From NCBI GenBank assembly GCA_020536535.1, contig JAHLWZ010000386.1, positions 1 to 64,000 of the forward strand: 64,000 nucleotides of DNA, written 5' to 3'. Shown piece after piece: positions 11,801 through 23,200 of this stretch (the stretch's first letter is position 1; each line of letters begins with the position of its first letter). Origin of the DNA: Pelomyxa schiedti. Lineage: Eukaryota; Evosea; Pelobiontida; Pelomyxidae. Below the pieces are notes generated by a model. The model was given only the letters and a program-made list of their open reading frames with translations, did no database searches and was not told where the DNA came from. Made by a program: the position numbers and the translations under genes.

Positions 11801-14551
11801 GAGTTCTCTGATTGTCTCCAAGACAGCTTTGAAGTTATTTTCTTTGGGCTTCCGCCTCATTAAAACGTTGAATCCACTGTACACGCTGCCCTTTGGATCG
11901 TTCCGTAGATCGCATTGGTATTGTGCTGTGTCCAGCCATACCCGGAATGTGCGCGACACACCCTCACGCCGCTTCTCCTGTGAGATAATTTCTAGATCAC
12001 GTACCACATTGCCTCTCTCATCAATGATTTCATTCACCTCACAACCACGAATCACTTCCACACCCCATCGTTGCCTGCAGTTGTAAAGTGAGTGAGATGG
12101 AGGCATTATCTGCACATACGCAAATGGGAGTGAGGGATCAGGAGTATCTTCAGGTCGTATACGCGATTGTATACTGAGCAGGAAAAGAACATCATGTTGT
12201 CGAATTGCTTCCCACTCTTCTTTGTGAGGTGCTGCTCTGCAATCAGAGAGGGAAATGCGTATCTGTCACTGTTGTCAGAAACTGAGAGAGCTGTGAAACA
12301 AAGGGAACCTCAGCAACAACTTCAGCAGGCTTTGTTTCACCTATTGCTGGTTTTGAAACACGAGTAATTCTGGACAATGAATCAGTTGTGTGAAGAAAGA
12401 TGCCAGTAAGAAAAAGACCTAAATTCTCGCACAGGCAGGGCCATTCTAGACCAACCAGTGAGTTCCGTGAGTTTATTCCACCCAAGGCGTGGGTTGAGTC
12501 GCTTCACAACAGACTCTATATCTTCTCGAATTTCGTAGGTAGATTCGAGCTGAAAAAGGGTGTAGTTGCGCAGCAGGTAATCGTGAAGCGTGAGGAATTG
12601 CAGATTGAGTTTTGGCAGTGCAAGGCAACCGAGTCCAGTGTAATTGATTGAAGGGATTATTGCTTCGTTCCAGAGTAAACTCTATATTATGCAGAGACAT
12701 TGAGTTGAGGGGAATTTCAACAATATGTCCACGTGAAATACCTCAGATGGATACAACGGCTCTTCATTAATCTTATCTAATTGTGAAATTCTTTTTTCCA
12801 GGTAGTAAATAATCACTTCCGTCAAAAATGATCGAGTTTCATGTGGTTGGGGAGCCTTCAGTGAAGGGTGTCAATAAAAGAAATGGAATGCAAACACACA
12901 CCTCAGATACCAAGTGAAGATGGAAGGCAAGTAGGCGCAATCTTTCGGGTGTCAAATCTTTAAGATGCTTCAGAAGAGAAACACGTGTCTCCACAGAAGC
13001 AATATTTGACAGTGCAGCGGATCTAAGTTCTGGGAAATATCTGAAGGCTACTCTCTTTGGATCATGTGTCATTTGAAGTGGCTTGATTTTTTTGGATGTG
13101 TACCTGAAATGCCTGAATTCTTTCACAGTGAGCTTGACCCATTTCAGCTATGGTCAATGCTTCTCCAGTGAATGTGTTGACCTCAAACCATGTGTAAAAA
13201 CAAAGAGAGTCCACCAATTTATTAAAAAGGCTAAAAACAAAAAAGTAAGGGAACCATGAAAACAATTGGATCTTGCCTGTCCTTTGGAAGCAACCGGGAG
13301 AGTTCAGAAAGCTTACATCGCACATGAATTTGTGCATTGATAAAATAGAGATGGAAAGCACGTCTTGTGGGCATTTGTCCCAACAGATCGATCAAAAATT
13401 CCACAAATCGTTCACAGTAAAGAAGTACATGAGGATTTGCTAGGTTCTGGTGTTAGACCCCATCATCTAAGAGAGAACAAACGTGGTACTGTCACAGTTG
13501 ATTCGAGTGTGGCAAGGAACTGGTTGATGATGCATGGAATGAAAGATGTTTCAGGAAAATCATTCAAATTCTTTCCTGCACACCACTGTGTTGGTAGTCA
13601 TCTTAAAATTTGATGCACACACCTGCATATTTCTCACATGCCATTTCCCAGTGCTTTTGCGTGCTTGGGGCTGTCTTGAGTTCGTTTCGCACTCTGGACT
13701 TGTTCACGTGCAGCCACAGGGGCACTGAAGTAAGTCTTGTAGGATTAAAAGCTCAGTTCATCGGCGTAAACAAAAAACAATTGCACACCTCAAACAGAAT
13801 TGTCTTATCATTTTGTTTTCAAGACTCTGGAAGCAGTTGATGAGAAACAGTGTGTAAGCAATTCGCTCAGAATATTCCAGAGGTGATTTGCTCAACTCCA
13901 CAACATTTTTCATGAATGCAAGAAATTTTTCTTCAGGTAGGAATGTGTCTATTGTAGTATGATGTAACACGATTAGCCAACTCAACTGTTGTAGGGGAAG
14001 AAGATGAGGTACCCCAAATAGTTGCCCCTTCTCTTGCCTTCTCGTTTACCATGACAATAATAGACATAATATGTGCAACTGAAGCAGTTGGTGTCCAATT
14101 TGGCCACAGATAACTTTGAGGGGTGAACATTACACCATAGGATGAAGTTCAGAGGCAGAGAATACCTCTCCAGATAAAAACTCAGTTCCAACAACATTAC
14201 ACGTTGCAAACTGGAGTCACTGCAACAACCAGCCTTCAATTCCCTCTGATAAATTTCCTCCACAATCTGCGCACTGAATGGCGGGTGCGACTTGACATGC
14301 GGTGCCCAATGCTCCAAACTCAACTTGGTCAAATCATCTGCATCACACGTCACACTGAGTTCCCTCAATTTTGCCTCCCCCACCAATATCTCCAACTCCA
14401 ACAACAAGGGGAAAAACCAACAACCACAAACAAACAAAAAAAAAAAAAAAGTTGTTATACCTCGGAGTATTTCGGCGACACTTGGTGTTACGGTTCTCCT
14501 CTTCGTATCTGTTGTCGACACCGCTGTTGGTGCAGCCGCAGTCGTCGCCAT
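8865..14551 (-). CDS. AQR: Aquarius, intron-binding SF1 helicase of the spliceosome
   Basis: This is a multi-exon minus-strand gene (about 15-20 exons, introns mostly 40-120 nt). The N-terminal armadillo region starts at ATG 14551 and includes [20 protein letters not shown]. Downstream exons carry [19 protein letters not shown] (near 11860), the Walker A segment [20 protein letters not shown] (near 11240), [35 protein letters not shown], the [19 protein letters not shown] box (near 10320), and [20 protein letters not shown] (near 9390). These are diagnostic for Aquarius, the IBP160 helicase that binds intron RNA upstream of the branch site. The C-terminus is a Thr/Pro/Glu-rich tail. Walker A lysine and motif VI arginines are present, so ATPase activity is expected. 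Small exon borders between motifs were not all resolved. Confidence 0.93.
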
Positions 14552-14747
14552 TAGGTCGTGGTAGATCCCGCTAATTTGTTTGTTGTTGATCAACAGTTGC
14601 TCCTTGAAGGAAATATTTTCGTTTGGTTTTTTTTTTTTATCCTTCTTTTCGTTTCCTCTGTGTCCGACACCAGGGTCTTGTCACGAGAGAGCTGCCGTAT
14701 GTGTCGTGCTTTTAATGGGTGGCAGTAGTGGGCTGGGTGGAATGTGA

Positions 14748-17700
14748 TTATGGGTTGTTGGTGGTGCTTGGAAGCAGGCTGGACTCCTCGTTCGGAACAG
14801 AATTTTGTTGTGAATGTGTGTGATGGTGGTGTGAATGTATCTTGTGCTTACTGTGATGATGATGATGATGATGATGATTGCTGGGATACAAAACCGCTGC
14901 CTCTGCTGTTGTTGTTGCTGTGAATGAGGTTCCGGCGGTGGGTGTTGTTGTTGAAGTTTCAGGTGGAGCTGCGGAACCCTCCGGCGTTTCATTGCCCGCG
15001 TATTCTTGGTGTGTATTGTGGGAAGAACTCCTGGTGGGTGGTTGGGCTTCAATATAATTTCTATGCAAGCTTGGGGAGTCATAGTTGAGGCGTGATTCGT
15101 GCTGTATTATAGTTATCATTTAGACATTTATTTTACTTGTCCGGGCATCATTCTTGACACTCTTATCTTACCTTAACGATGCTGAACTGGGGAGTGTCAA
15201 GCAAAATAGTATCATCTCCAGCAGCTGACAATTCATCCAAAAATAGTGTGGGTTCGTGTTGCCGGAAGTACCAGTGAGAATACACCCACAGAGGAACCGT
15301 GGTCAGGGGAAGGATAAAACCAACAGTGCTGACTGGGAATCTTTTCAGTTCAAGAATACCTTTTTGGTGTTGACTCGGACAGTGTGATGCGGAAAGGAAT
15401 GGCATGCATACATAGGGTTGTTACTTGGTAGAATATGAGACTGAGCATAGTGCCATGGCTCAGCCACTGCAGCATGGCACCTCCACTCTCATACTTGCGC
15501 ACGAAGATATATCTTAAAAGGTATTGACCCTAGAGATTGTTTTCAGTGTTTCAGGTGTGTTTTCCCATTTGTGTGGTGAGCACAACACACTTCAAGATGT
15601 GCAAAGAAAAAATAAATCAATGTAAAAGGCAAGATCATTGGAGAAATTGTACTGAATAACATCCCCACTGCAAGAACCAGAAGGTTTCTGGAATAGGAAG
15701 AGACCCACTTCATGGATCGTGAGTGCCTGAGTTTCTTCATGTCTTAGGAATAGGTAAGAGCAGAGAGGCAAGTCCCTCACTGTGCACAAATAACAACCTC
15801 TGGGAGTGCAACCAAAGATCTTGGGTGCTAACCAGAGCCTAAGTAAGGTTGCCAAGTGGCTCAGGGAAAGAATTGGGCCACAAATAGTAATGATCTGAAT
15901 ACAATCGATAAAAAAGGTTGCTTGAAGTGGAATGCTTCGGGAAAATAGTTGTGCATATTCGAGAATGTCATATAACACCTTTCGATTGTGTGTTAGACAT
16001 ACTGGTAAATTTCCATAGAATTTCGTTCACCAAATATAAATCAGTGAATATAGAGCCAGCAATAATATATACAACAATAACACTCACAACAAGAAGTATG
16101 AAGCAGGACATTGTTCCCAAAATTGCGACATCCGACTTCTAGAATTCCATGAAGAAATGTTCTCAGTTTTTCTTTGGAGTAGAGATTGTTGTTACCTTCC
16201 TTATGCCCAGTTTACAGTCGAACATTGAGAGGACAACAGGGACAAAAGAAATACATAGCACAGTGATAAGGGCAGGGATAAAGCCTTGAAGAAGCCCAAT
16301 AAGCAAGGGGCCAGATTGAAGCACTAAATGAACATGGCATTAGAGGAACCGTAGATATAGCTTGTGGGGTAAAACCAGTGAGAAAGCTGAGTGACTCAAT
16401 GTTTGAAAGAAAGCTCAACGAGCTAAGTGAAGCCGTGAATACCACTAGGAAGGCGCAGAGAATTGTCATCAAAGAAAGCATGGCAATGTAACCAACAATA
16501 CGGGTCGTCATTTGGCCTCTTGTCACCAATAAGGCGTGCCATACCACATCATTGGGATGAGGTGCTGCAGTGTGTGGATTACCATAATTGAGTGCCCTGA
16601 AGCGCAAAAACCTTGTGTGACAATAAGTGGCCGCGGAATGATGTCAGGGTTAATAATTTGTTTCTGGTAATGGCATAGTGAAGCAGATGAAGCTGTCGAA
16701 AAGAGTGCAAAGGCAAAATTAGTGAAGTTTGTCAAATGAGCTTGCTCCTCAAATAATGGATCTAAAAGAGCCTCTAAACGTCTCACTTCTTCTTGATAAT
16801 ATTCGATTGAATCAACTTTGGTTCCAATAAAACAGAGGCAACACTTGATAGATGGCACAAGACGGGTTGGACGTTTCTTCAGTTGCTCGAACTCATATTG
16901 AGCTCTTTCGAAAGCAATATATGCCTGGTTTCTTGAATCTATTATTTTTTATGTTCTAAGATAAAAAAAAAGAATATTAACAAAGTAAATACTGTAAATT
17001 ATGAGGAGTTTACCCATAATTTCATCAACGAGTGGCCGGACCACAACCCTGTGCACATCCACCAGATCGGGAAATGAAGGAATAAGGAACTCTTTGAGCC
17101 TTTCAGAATCCCAGGTCAATGGTACATTTTCAAGCAACACTGAAAAGTGGTGCAGGTCTCCAGATTTTTTGTAGTTGCGACTCAGTGATACATACTGCCA
17201 GTAAGATTAATCCAGTTTTAATCCCCTATTGGTTGTTTGTTGAGTTACCTTTTTGTTCAGCCACAATACCAGCAGCCAAACAAGGGCAGTGTTTACAAAT
17301 AGAGAAACCAAATGGACCCATAATAGAAGGGAGCCATCCTCCAAATTTGAAATAGACGTCACATCAACTCCATGAAGCTGAGGTGGCGTGGCTCCCCAAG
17401 AACCAGAACCAGAGCTGAAATATGGTTTTGACGTCTCACCCAAAACGTCGACCGGAGTCAAAATCGCCAGAGCTTCAATGCACAGCGCAAACGAGAACAA
17501 CATGCATCCCTTGTTGAAGCACAGGTAAATGAGCGCATCGAGTCCTTGTTCTCTCAGAACTGCGGAATCTCGCTGCCCAACGAAGAGGTGATAGAACAGA
17601 GGACCGATGCCCGCCGGGGGCGCGAATCCCTCAAACCTGGGAGTCACTTATTATGGGATTAAATGGCCAAGATGACGCCAAGTTGGCCGAGGGGGAAGAA

Positions 17701-17869
17701 TAGAATGTTCGCACAATTCGGTCTTGGGCTGGTACACGTCAGCGTGCCTCTTTCTGCAAAGCAGAAAAACAAGCAGCAGGCACGCACCCATAAGTACACA
17801 TATCAAGAAAGTTGTGAGGACCTCCTCCGTGCTCGCTATAGGAACAAAGCCACTGGAACTCCCGTCCAT
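14748..17869 (-). CDS. OSCA/TMEM63 (CSC1-like) mechanosensitive cation channel
   Basis: The gene starts at ATG 17869. The first exon has a short luminal end, a hydrophobic helix and a basic CRKRHADVYQPK stretch, as in the first helix of CSC1 proteins. Next come GLDALIYLCFNKGCMLFSF, a Cys/Trp-rich loop and further helices. The cytosolic RNA-binding-like domain is seen as VLLENVPLTWDSERLKEFL and as TKVDSIEYYQEEVRRLEALL. APHPNDVVWHALLV is the family hinge before the pore helices. Later exons give several membrane spans. The last exon (about 15098-14748) is a His/Thr/Ser-rich tail with an eight-residue His run. Family members form Ca2+-permeable channels opened by membrane tension. About nine exons; one border near 17650 uses an unusually short intron. 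Tandem with and upstream of Aquarius. Confidence 0.85.
14855..14879. repeat. Trinucleotide repeat encoding poly-His
   Basis: An uninterrupted ATG/GAT trinucleotide run encodes eight histidines on the minus strand in the cytosolic tail of the OSCA-like channel. It is a candidate length-variable microsatellite. Confidence 0.8.
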
Positions 17870-19244
17870 CACCACTTCAGCTTCAGTGAAAAACTTTTGA
17901 AGTTTTTGAAGATGGCACTTTGTGTGTTCGTTTTTGAAGTGTACTGGGACTTACTGCTTTGCGGGGAAAAAAAATGCCTCTTCGGTGTATTTTGTTACTA
18001 ATGTAGGAACACCACAAGTGGAGAAAAGTTGTCAAGGCCATGTACCCACTTACACTCTATTCGCGGACCATGTCTCTCACTGGGCAGGGTGATTGCGTTT
18101 GGTGCCATAAGGACTCTAGTGCCTGATGAGGAGAGGCATGCTGTTGAAGTGACGAAACTTAGAAGCTGGACTACGAACTAGTTAATAGGTGTCGGTAGGA
18201 TTGTGTCAGTTGGTTTGTATGCTGTTGGTAGAACTACAAGATTGTTTCTATTTAAGGTGCATATGCAAGTTCTTATTGCTTACACAGCTCCATGAAAGGC
18301 TCTGTGAAACGGAAAATACAAGTACTAGTGATTATCAATTCCCTAGCAATTCATGCACCAAACGATCAAAATCTAAGTGGCAGAAAAAGCTAAAGTTCAA
18401 AGTAGAAAATTGAGTTTGTAAAAAGGATTCCACAGAATTGTTGAAGCTCGATATGAACTGCACAACTTTGTGCAACTTCGCTGGAAAACATACTCCAGTC
18501 TTGAATTTTGGTAGCAAAATCCCTCCCCTGCTCATTCAAGTGTTCTACGCAATTTCCCACACTGTGTTGGCTGATGGTGGATTCTACAGTTCATTATGCA
18601 GCGTCAAGGTTGCATGACACCACATGAAATTGCAGGTGCACTAGACATATGCATGCTGCAGTGTTCTGCTTGGAGTTTATGAGGTGGATATTCCGAGGAT
18701 ATTCATGCCCAACTCTTGATAGCGCTCTGCAGCAAGTTTCTCGTGGAATTGATGGCTACTCCATGTTGGCGGAACTCAACTGGGAAACGTCAGGCCAACC
18801 AATCCAGTTCCCACATGAACCTTACAAAGCGAATAGAAATCACCTCCTTTTTCTTTACTCAACGTTTGCTGTTGCCTAGGGAACGCAGGTTCCCCCTGGG
18901 CCGAATTTCGTCTTTGTTCCCTGGCTGGGTCTTTGAGCCGACTTTCAATTGCTCCCGAAATTGCAATTGATGTCAATAATAAATTGAACAAAATTTTTTT
19001 TTCCCTTTGAACGAGATCTTTTTTTGTTTTTTTTTTGTTTTTCCTTTGATCGCACATCGCCGCTACACCGGAGGCTCTCGGTAGAGCGACTTTTTTTTTC
19101 CCCACTTGTCGTTATCGTTTGTGGCGCCATAAACCCCAGTCCGCGTTGTTGTGTTTCCGCGTTGTCGTTTTGCCTCGTTTTTTTTTTGTACCCAAACCGC
19201 GTCACCGATCAACACTAGTTGGTGGTTTTTTTTTTCCAGAATAA
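17870..19244. other. 1.4 kb spacer with unexplained open stretches
   Basis: This lies between the divergently transcribed OSCA-like and eL29 genes. Several open stretches with coding-like composition occur on the plus strand: about 18010-18180 (contains RVIAFGAIRTLVPDEERHA), about 18420-18610 (contains GKHTPVLNFGSKIPPLLIQV) and about 18620-18850. They sit in different frames and I could not connect them by GT-AG introns. A decayed gene is the simplest reading. The last 250 bp are rich in T runs and form the eL29 5' flank. Confidence 0.35.
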
Positions 19245-19932
19245 ATGGCCAAGGAGCGACAACACACCGCCCACAACCAGGAGAAGAAGTGGCACAGAAA
19301 TGGCATCCACAGGCCATGCATGACGGGCAAGCGCCCCACTAAAGGAGTACGTTTGCTCCCTTTTCGTTGCCTTTTTAATCCCCAGACACACCCGTACTCT
19401 CGGGGGTTATTTTATTTATTTTGCGTTTTTTGCTTTCCATCCCTAATGTCGCCTCACGCCACCCTTTTTTTTTCCCCTCCAAAACAATAATAAGACTCCC
19501 ATCATTTCACTCACATGAATGCAGATGGATCCCACGTACCTCCGCAACCTTCGCCGTGTGAGACGAGGAAACAGAAAGGCCGTTCTTCTCTCACGTGGTG
19601 TTAAACTGTACCCAAGCAAAAGATCAGCAGCCAAAAAAGAGACCCGCCGCAAACTCGAGGCAGACAGGGAGAAAATTGAGGCCGCCAAGAGAGCCAAACA
19701 AGCCGAGGCCGAGGCCAAGAAGAAGGCCCAGGAGGCTGAAGTCGAGGCCAAGAAGAAGGCCGCCGCCGCAGCAGCCGAGGAGAAGAAGAAGGCTCTTCTT
19801 GCTGCCCGCGCCGAAGCAGCAGCCAAGAAAAAGGCCGCAGCTGCAGCCGGAGGTGACAAGCCTGCCGCCGCACCAGCAGAGAAGCCTGCCGCCGCCAAGC
19901 CCGCTGAGAAGCCAGCAGCTGACAAGTCCTAA
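19245..19932 (+). CDS. RPL29: 60S ribosomal protein eL29 with long Lys/Ala tail, 169 aa
   Basis: Exon 1 (19245-19346) encodes 34 residues with the eL29 signature HTAHNQEKKWHRNGIHRP. Exon 2 (19525-19932) continues MDPTYLRNLRRVRRGNRKA; the junction is in frame at a GTACGT donor. The family core is about 60-75 residues. The remaining 100 or so residues are almost entirely Ala, Lys and Glu heptad-like repeats, then Pro/Ala/Lys repeats, giving a predicted helical, highly basic tail. The core contacts 25S rRNA near the peptide exit side. Longer Ala/Lys extensions exist in some eukaryotic eL29 proteins, so the tail is unusual but not unique. The 178-nt intron holds T-rich runs. Confidence 0.92.
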
Positions 19933-20261
19933 GCACCTTCACCGTAATTCGTAAACAAATAACACACAAGAAGAGCTCTTTGTGCTGTGTTGTTTGCTTT
20001 CTTTATTCTACACAAGATCCAATGAAAGAGAATCACCCATTCCCTACGGTGTGATCGGCTGTGCGTGATGGCCCATTACTCTCGCTTGAGTGTTTTTTGG
20101 TTCCCGGAACTCTCGTTTTGGTGGAGAGCAGTGCGCTGGGCCAGAAAGGAAGACGGGTGGATCTCGTTCTTGAGGCAATCTTCTTGATTTGGAAGAGTCC
20201 TGTTGATTTCCTCGTTGGTTTTTTTTGTACTGTTTGTGCCGTTGCGGCTCATCGTCTCGGA

Positions 20262-23200
20262 ATGAGTGACGGCCCACCACAACCGCCGCGGCCAGTGGCT
20301 AAGCACCAGCACGCGGACTCCAAGCACAAGAGGAAGGCCTCCTCGTCTTCGTCGGCGCACAAGCACCACGGCCACGACAGGCACGGCTCGTTGTCTTCGT
20401 CTTCATCGGCGGCGAGCCTGAAATCGCCGGTGGACGACGGCACCCTTGTGTCATACCCAATTTCGCCGCCGCTCCCTTCTTCCCACGACGCGCCCGGGCC
20501 TCCCAAGAAGTCGCCCCACCTCCTGATTGCCCGGAAGCCCCAGGAGTCCAGGTCGCCGCCCATAATCGGGGCCGAGTCGCCCGTCGTTGCCGATTTCGAC
20601 ATCCCCCCGCCGTCCCTGGACGACCTGCCGATTGCCCCGCCGCCGCCGCTCTTCGACGACGTGCCCCCGCCGCCCTTCTTTGACGACGTGCCGCCGCCGC
20701 CGGACATGTTCGGGGTCATCCTGCCGCCGTCCCTCTCCTCGCTGCCCACCCCGCCGCCGTCGCCCTCCATCGCGTCGCAGTCCTCCGACTCCTCGCCGTT
20801 CCCGTCGCCCCCGCTCTCGCCTTGCGTGCAGCCCATGCCCTCCCCCCTGCTCACGCCGCACTCGTCCCCCGAGTTCATGTACACCCCCACCTCCATCGTC
20901 GTGCAGGAGCTGCCTTGCTCGCCGCCGGCCCCTCCTCCCCCTCCGCCCCCTCCGCCTCCGCCTCCTCCTCCTCCGCCGCCTCCGCCGCACCCACTGCATT
21001 CGCCGCACTCGAAGTCGAGCTCTTTCACTTCCCACAGCTCGTCGGATCTTCTGCCGTCTTGGCTGTTGGTTCTCCAGCCTCCTCCACCTCCCCCGCCTCC
21101 TACGACGCCTCCGGCGCCGCCACTGACACCCGCGGCTGCGGAGCTACCATCGACTGCGGCTTCCGGCAGTGATGCTGTTGCGCCCGCCGATCAGAGTGAC
21201 TCTAAACCCACCACACAGACGGCAGTGCAGTCAGTGTCAGTCTGTGAACCCTCTGAAATTCCCCCCACGAGTACTGGGACGGGGACTGCTCCAAGAAAGC
21301 CCATTATTCCAGTCCTGAATTTCAGTGGAAAACCCACTGAACAGACACAGTCACCTCCACTCCCTTCCCAAGGAACTTCCATCAATTCACCAACAGTCAA
21401 CTCACCGACCGTCAATTCACCAACCATCAATTCACCAACTGTCAATTCACCAACTATGCGGTCCAGACCCCTTGTCCCTCAACTGAGAATTGGTTCTTTG
21501 AGCATTTTGTCTTCCGAGTCTTCCACTGAACAACACGCAACTACACCACCGCCACCCCCAGTGGCACCTCCCCCTCCACCACCAGTGAAGTATATACCAC
21601 CATCAGCTGTTGAGAGACCAGTCACTGGTATTACAACGGCAAGACGAAATGAACTCAGCATGAAGGCTCACTTGCATAGAGTGGTACCTTCCTTCCTGAT
21701 TTCCCACATCCGTATACTAAATACAAACACAAACTGTAATGTGTAGAATGTGACTATGAAATGGATTGAAGATGTCCTTGGGGTGAAATTGCACGATATC
21801 TCGGAACTGTGTGATGGAGTGAGTAATACGTCTATCCTTTTTTTTTGTTGTTGAGAGCTAACAACTGCAAAGGTTCTCCTTTGTGAACTGGCAAATAAGA
21901 TAAAACCAGGAATCATCCCTCATATTAATACTGTTGGCATCTCCTCTCCAAAGATGTCACCTCAGCGATCAAACAGCAGCTCTGAAGACCCAGTATTTAA
22001 TAGTTAACCTATTTGAATGCTCATATCCCACCTACGCTTCCAGACCCAACAATTGAATGTCTTTCAATGCATTGAAAACATCACACATTTCCTAGAGGCC
22101 TGCAAGCAGTTTGGCCTCGATGGGAATACACTGTTCTCACCTACTGACCTTGTGATGGCCAACAATATTCCCAAGTGCGTCTCTGCATTGATGAGCATAG
22201 GACAAGTTGTCAGTTCTCCTCCTCACAAGTTTTCACCTGCCATTGAGAGCAGCAACCCAACCTCCAAGAGCACTCATGAGAACTACTCCCGGGAACAGAT
22301 AGACGCTGCCATGCGTGATTTAAACATGTGCTCTCAAGACCATGTGAGTGCTTTTTTCCCTCCTTTTGTATATTACTTCTCTCTGACACCTCGTTTTCAA
22401 GGAACTACAATCACTGGAGGTTATCATCCAGGTAAAGCCCACTCTCGGAGTAAGGAGAATAATTCTTCTTTTCCGTACAGGAACATATGACGGCTGTCAA
22501 AGAGTTCGAAGAGGAAAAGGCAAATTTGGAAAAAAAACTCAAAGACTCAGAGGATGTGAAAGTAAAAATGAAGGCACTTGCTGATACACTGGGCAACAAA
22601 CTCAAAACCTACGAAGGAAACACTACCAAGCTGAAGGAGGTTCATCTCCACCATAATAAAAACAAGTTCCATTGCCATTTCAAAATTAAAAAACAGATAG
22701 GAAAATGCGAGTTTGCAAGAAAAGTTGACCAAGCAAACTGAAGCGTTGCGAGCTCTTGAGGCCAATGCTGCAAAACAGGTTGGTGTTCTTTCACTTCTCC
22801 CTCTACTCATTAGACAATGGAACAACCCCTCAAGGCCGCACACAATCCAGCGGAATTGGAGGCCCACTTGCAGAAACGGGACAAAGATTTCGCCGCGAAG
22901 AAAGCTGAACTGGAAACTGCATACCTTGCGCAAATCCAAGATGTTAAGCTGGAAAAAGCAAAAGCTGAGGCAACCTGGCAAGCACAAATCAAGACGTTTA
23001 TCAAGGATCAGCAAGATTCTAAAAGCCAACTGCAAGCTGAAAAAGAGAAAGTGGTCTCTTTGCAACAGCAATATGCACGGGAACGCGCCACACTTGAAGA
23101 AAAGCTCAAGAAGGAGATTCTTATCTTAGAGAAAGAGTGCCAGGCTTCTAGGGTAGAGAGAGCCAAGCAAAGCAAAAGGATTGCTTTGCTGGAGAAAGAG

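Noticed and set aside
20249-21035. Minus-strand Gly/Arg-rich frames opposite the poly-Pro exon
   Set aside because: They are antisense readings of CCN codons. The plus strand continues into a real CH domain.
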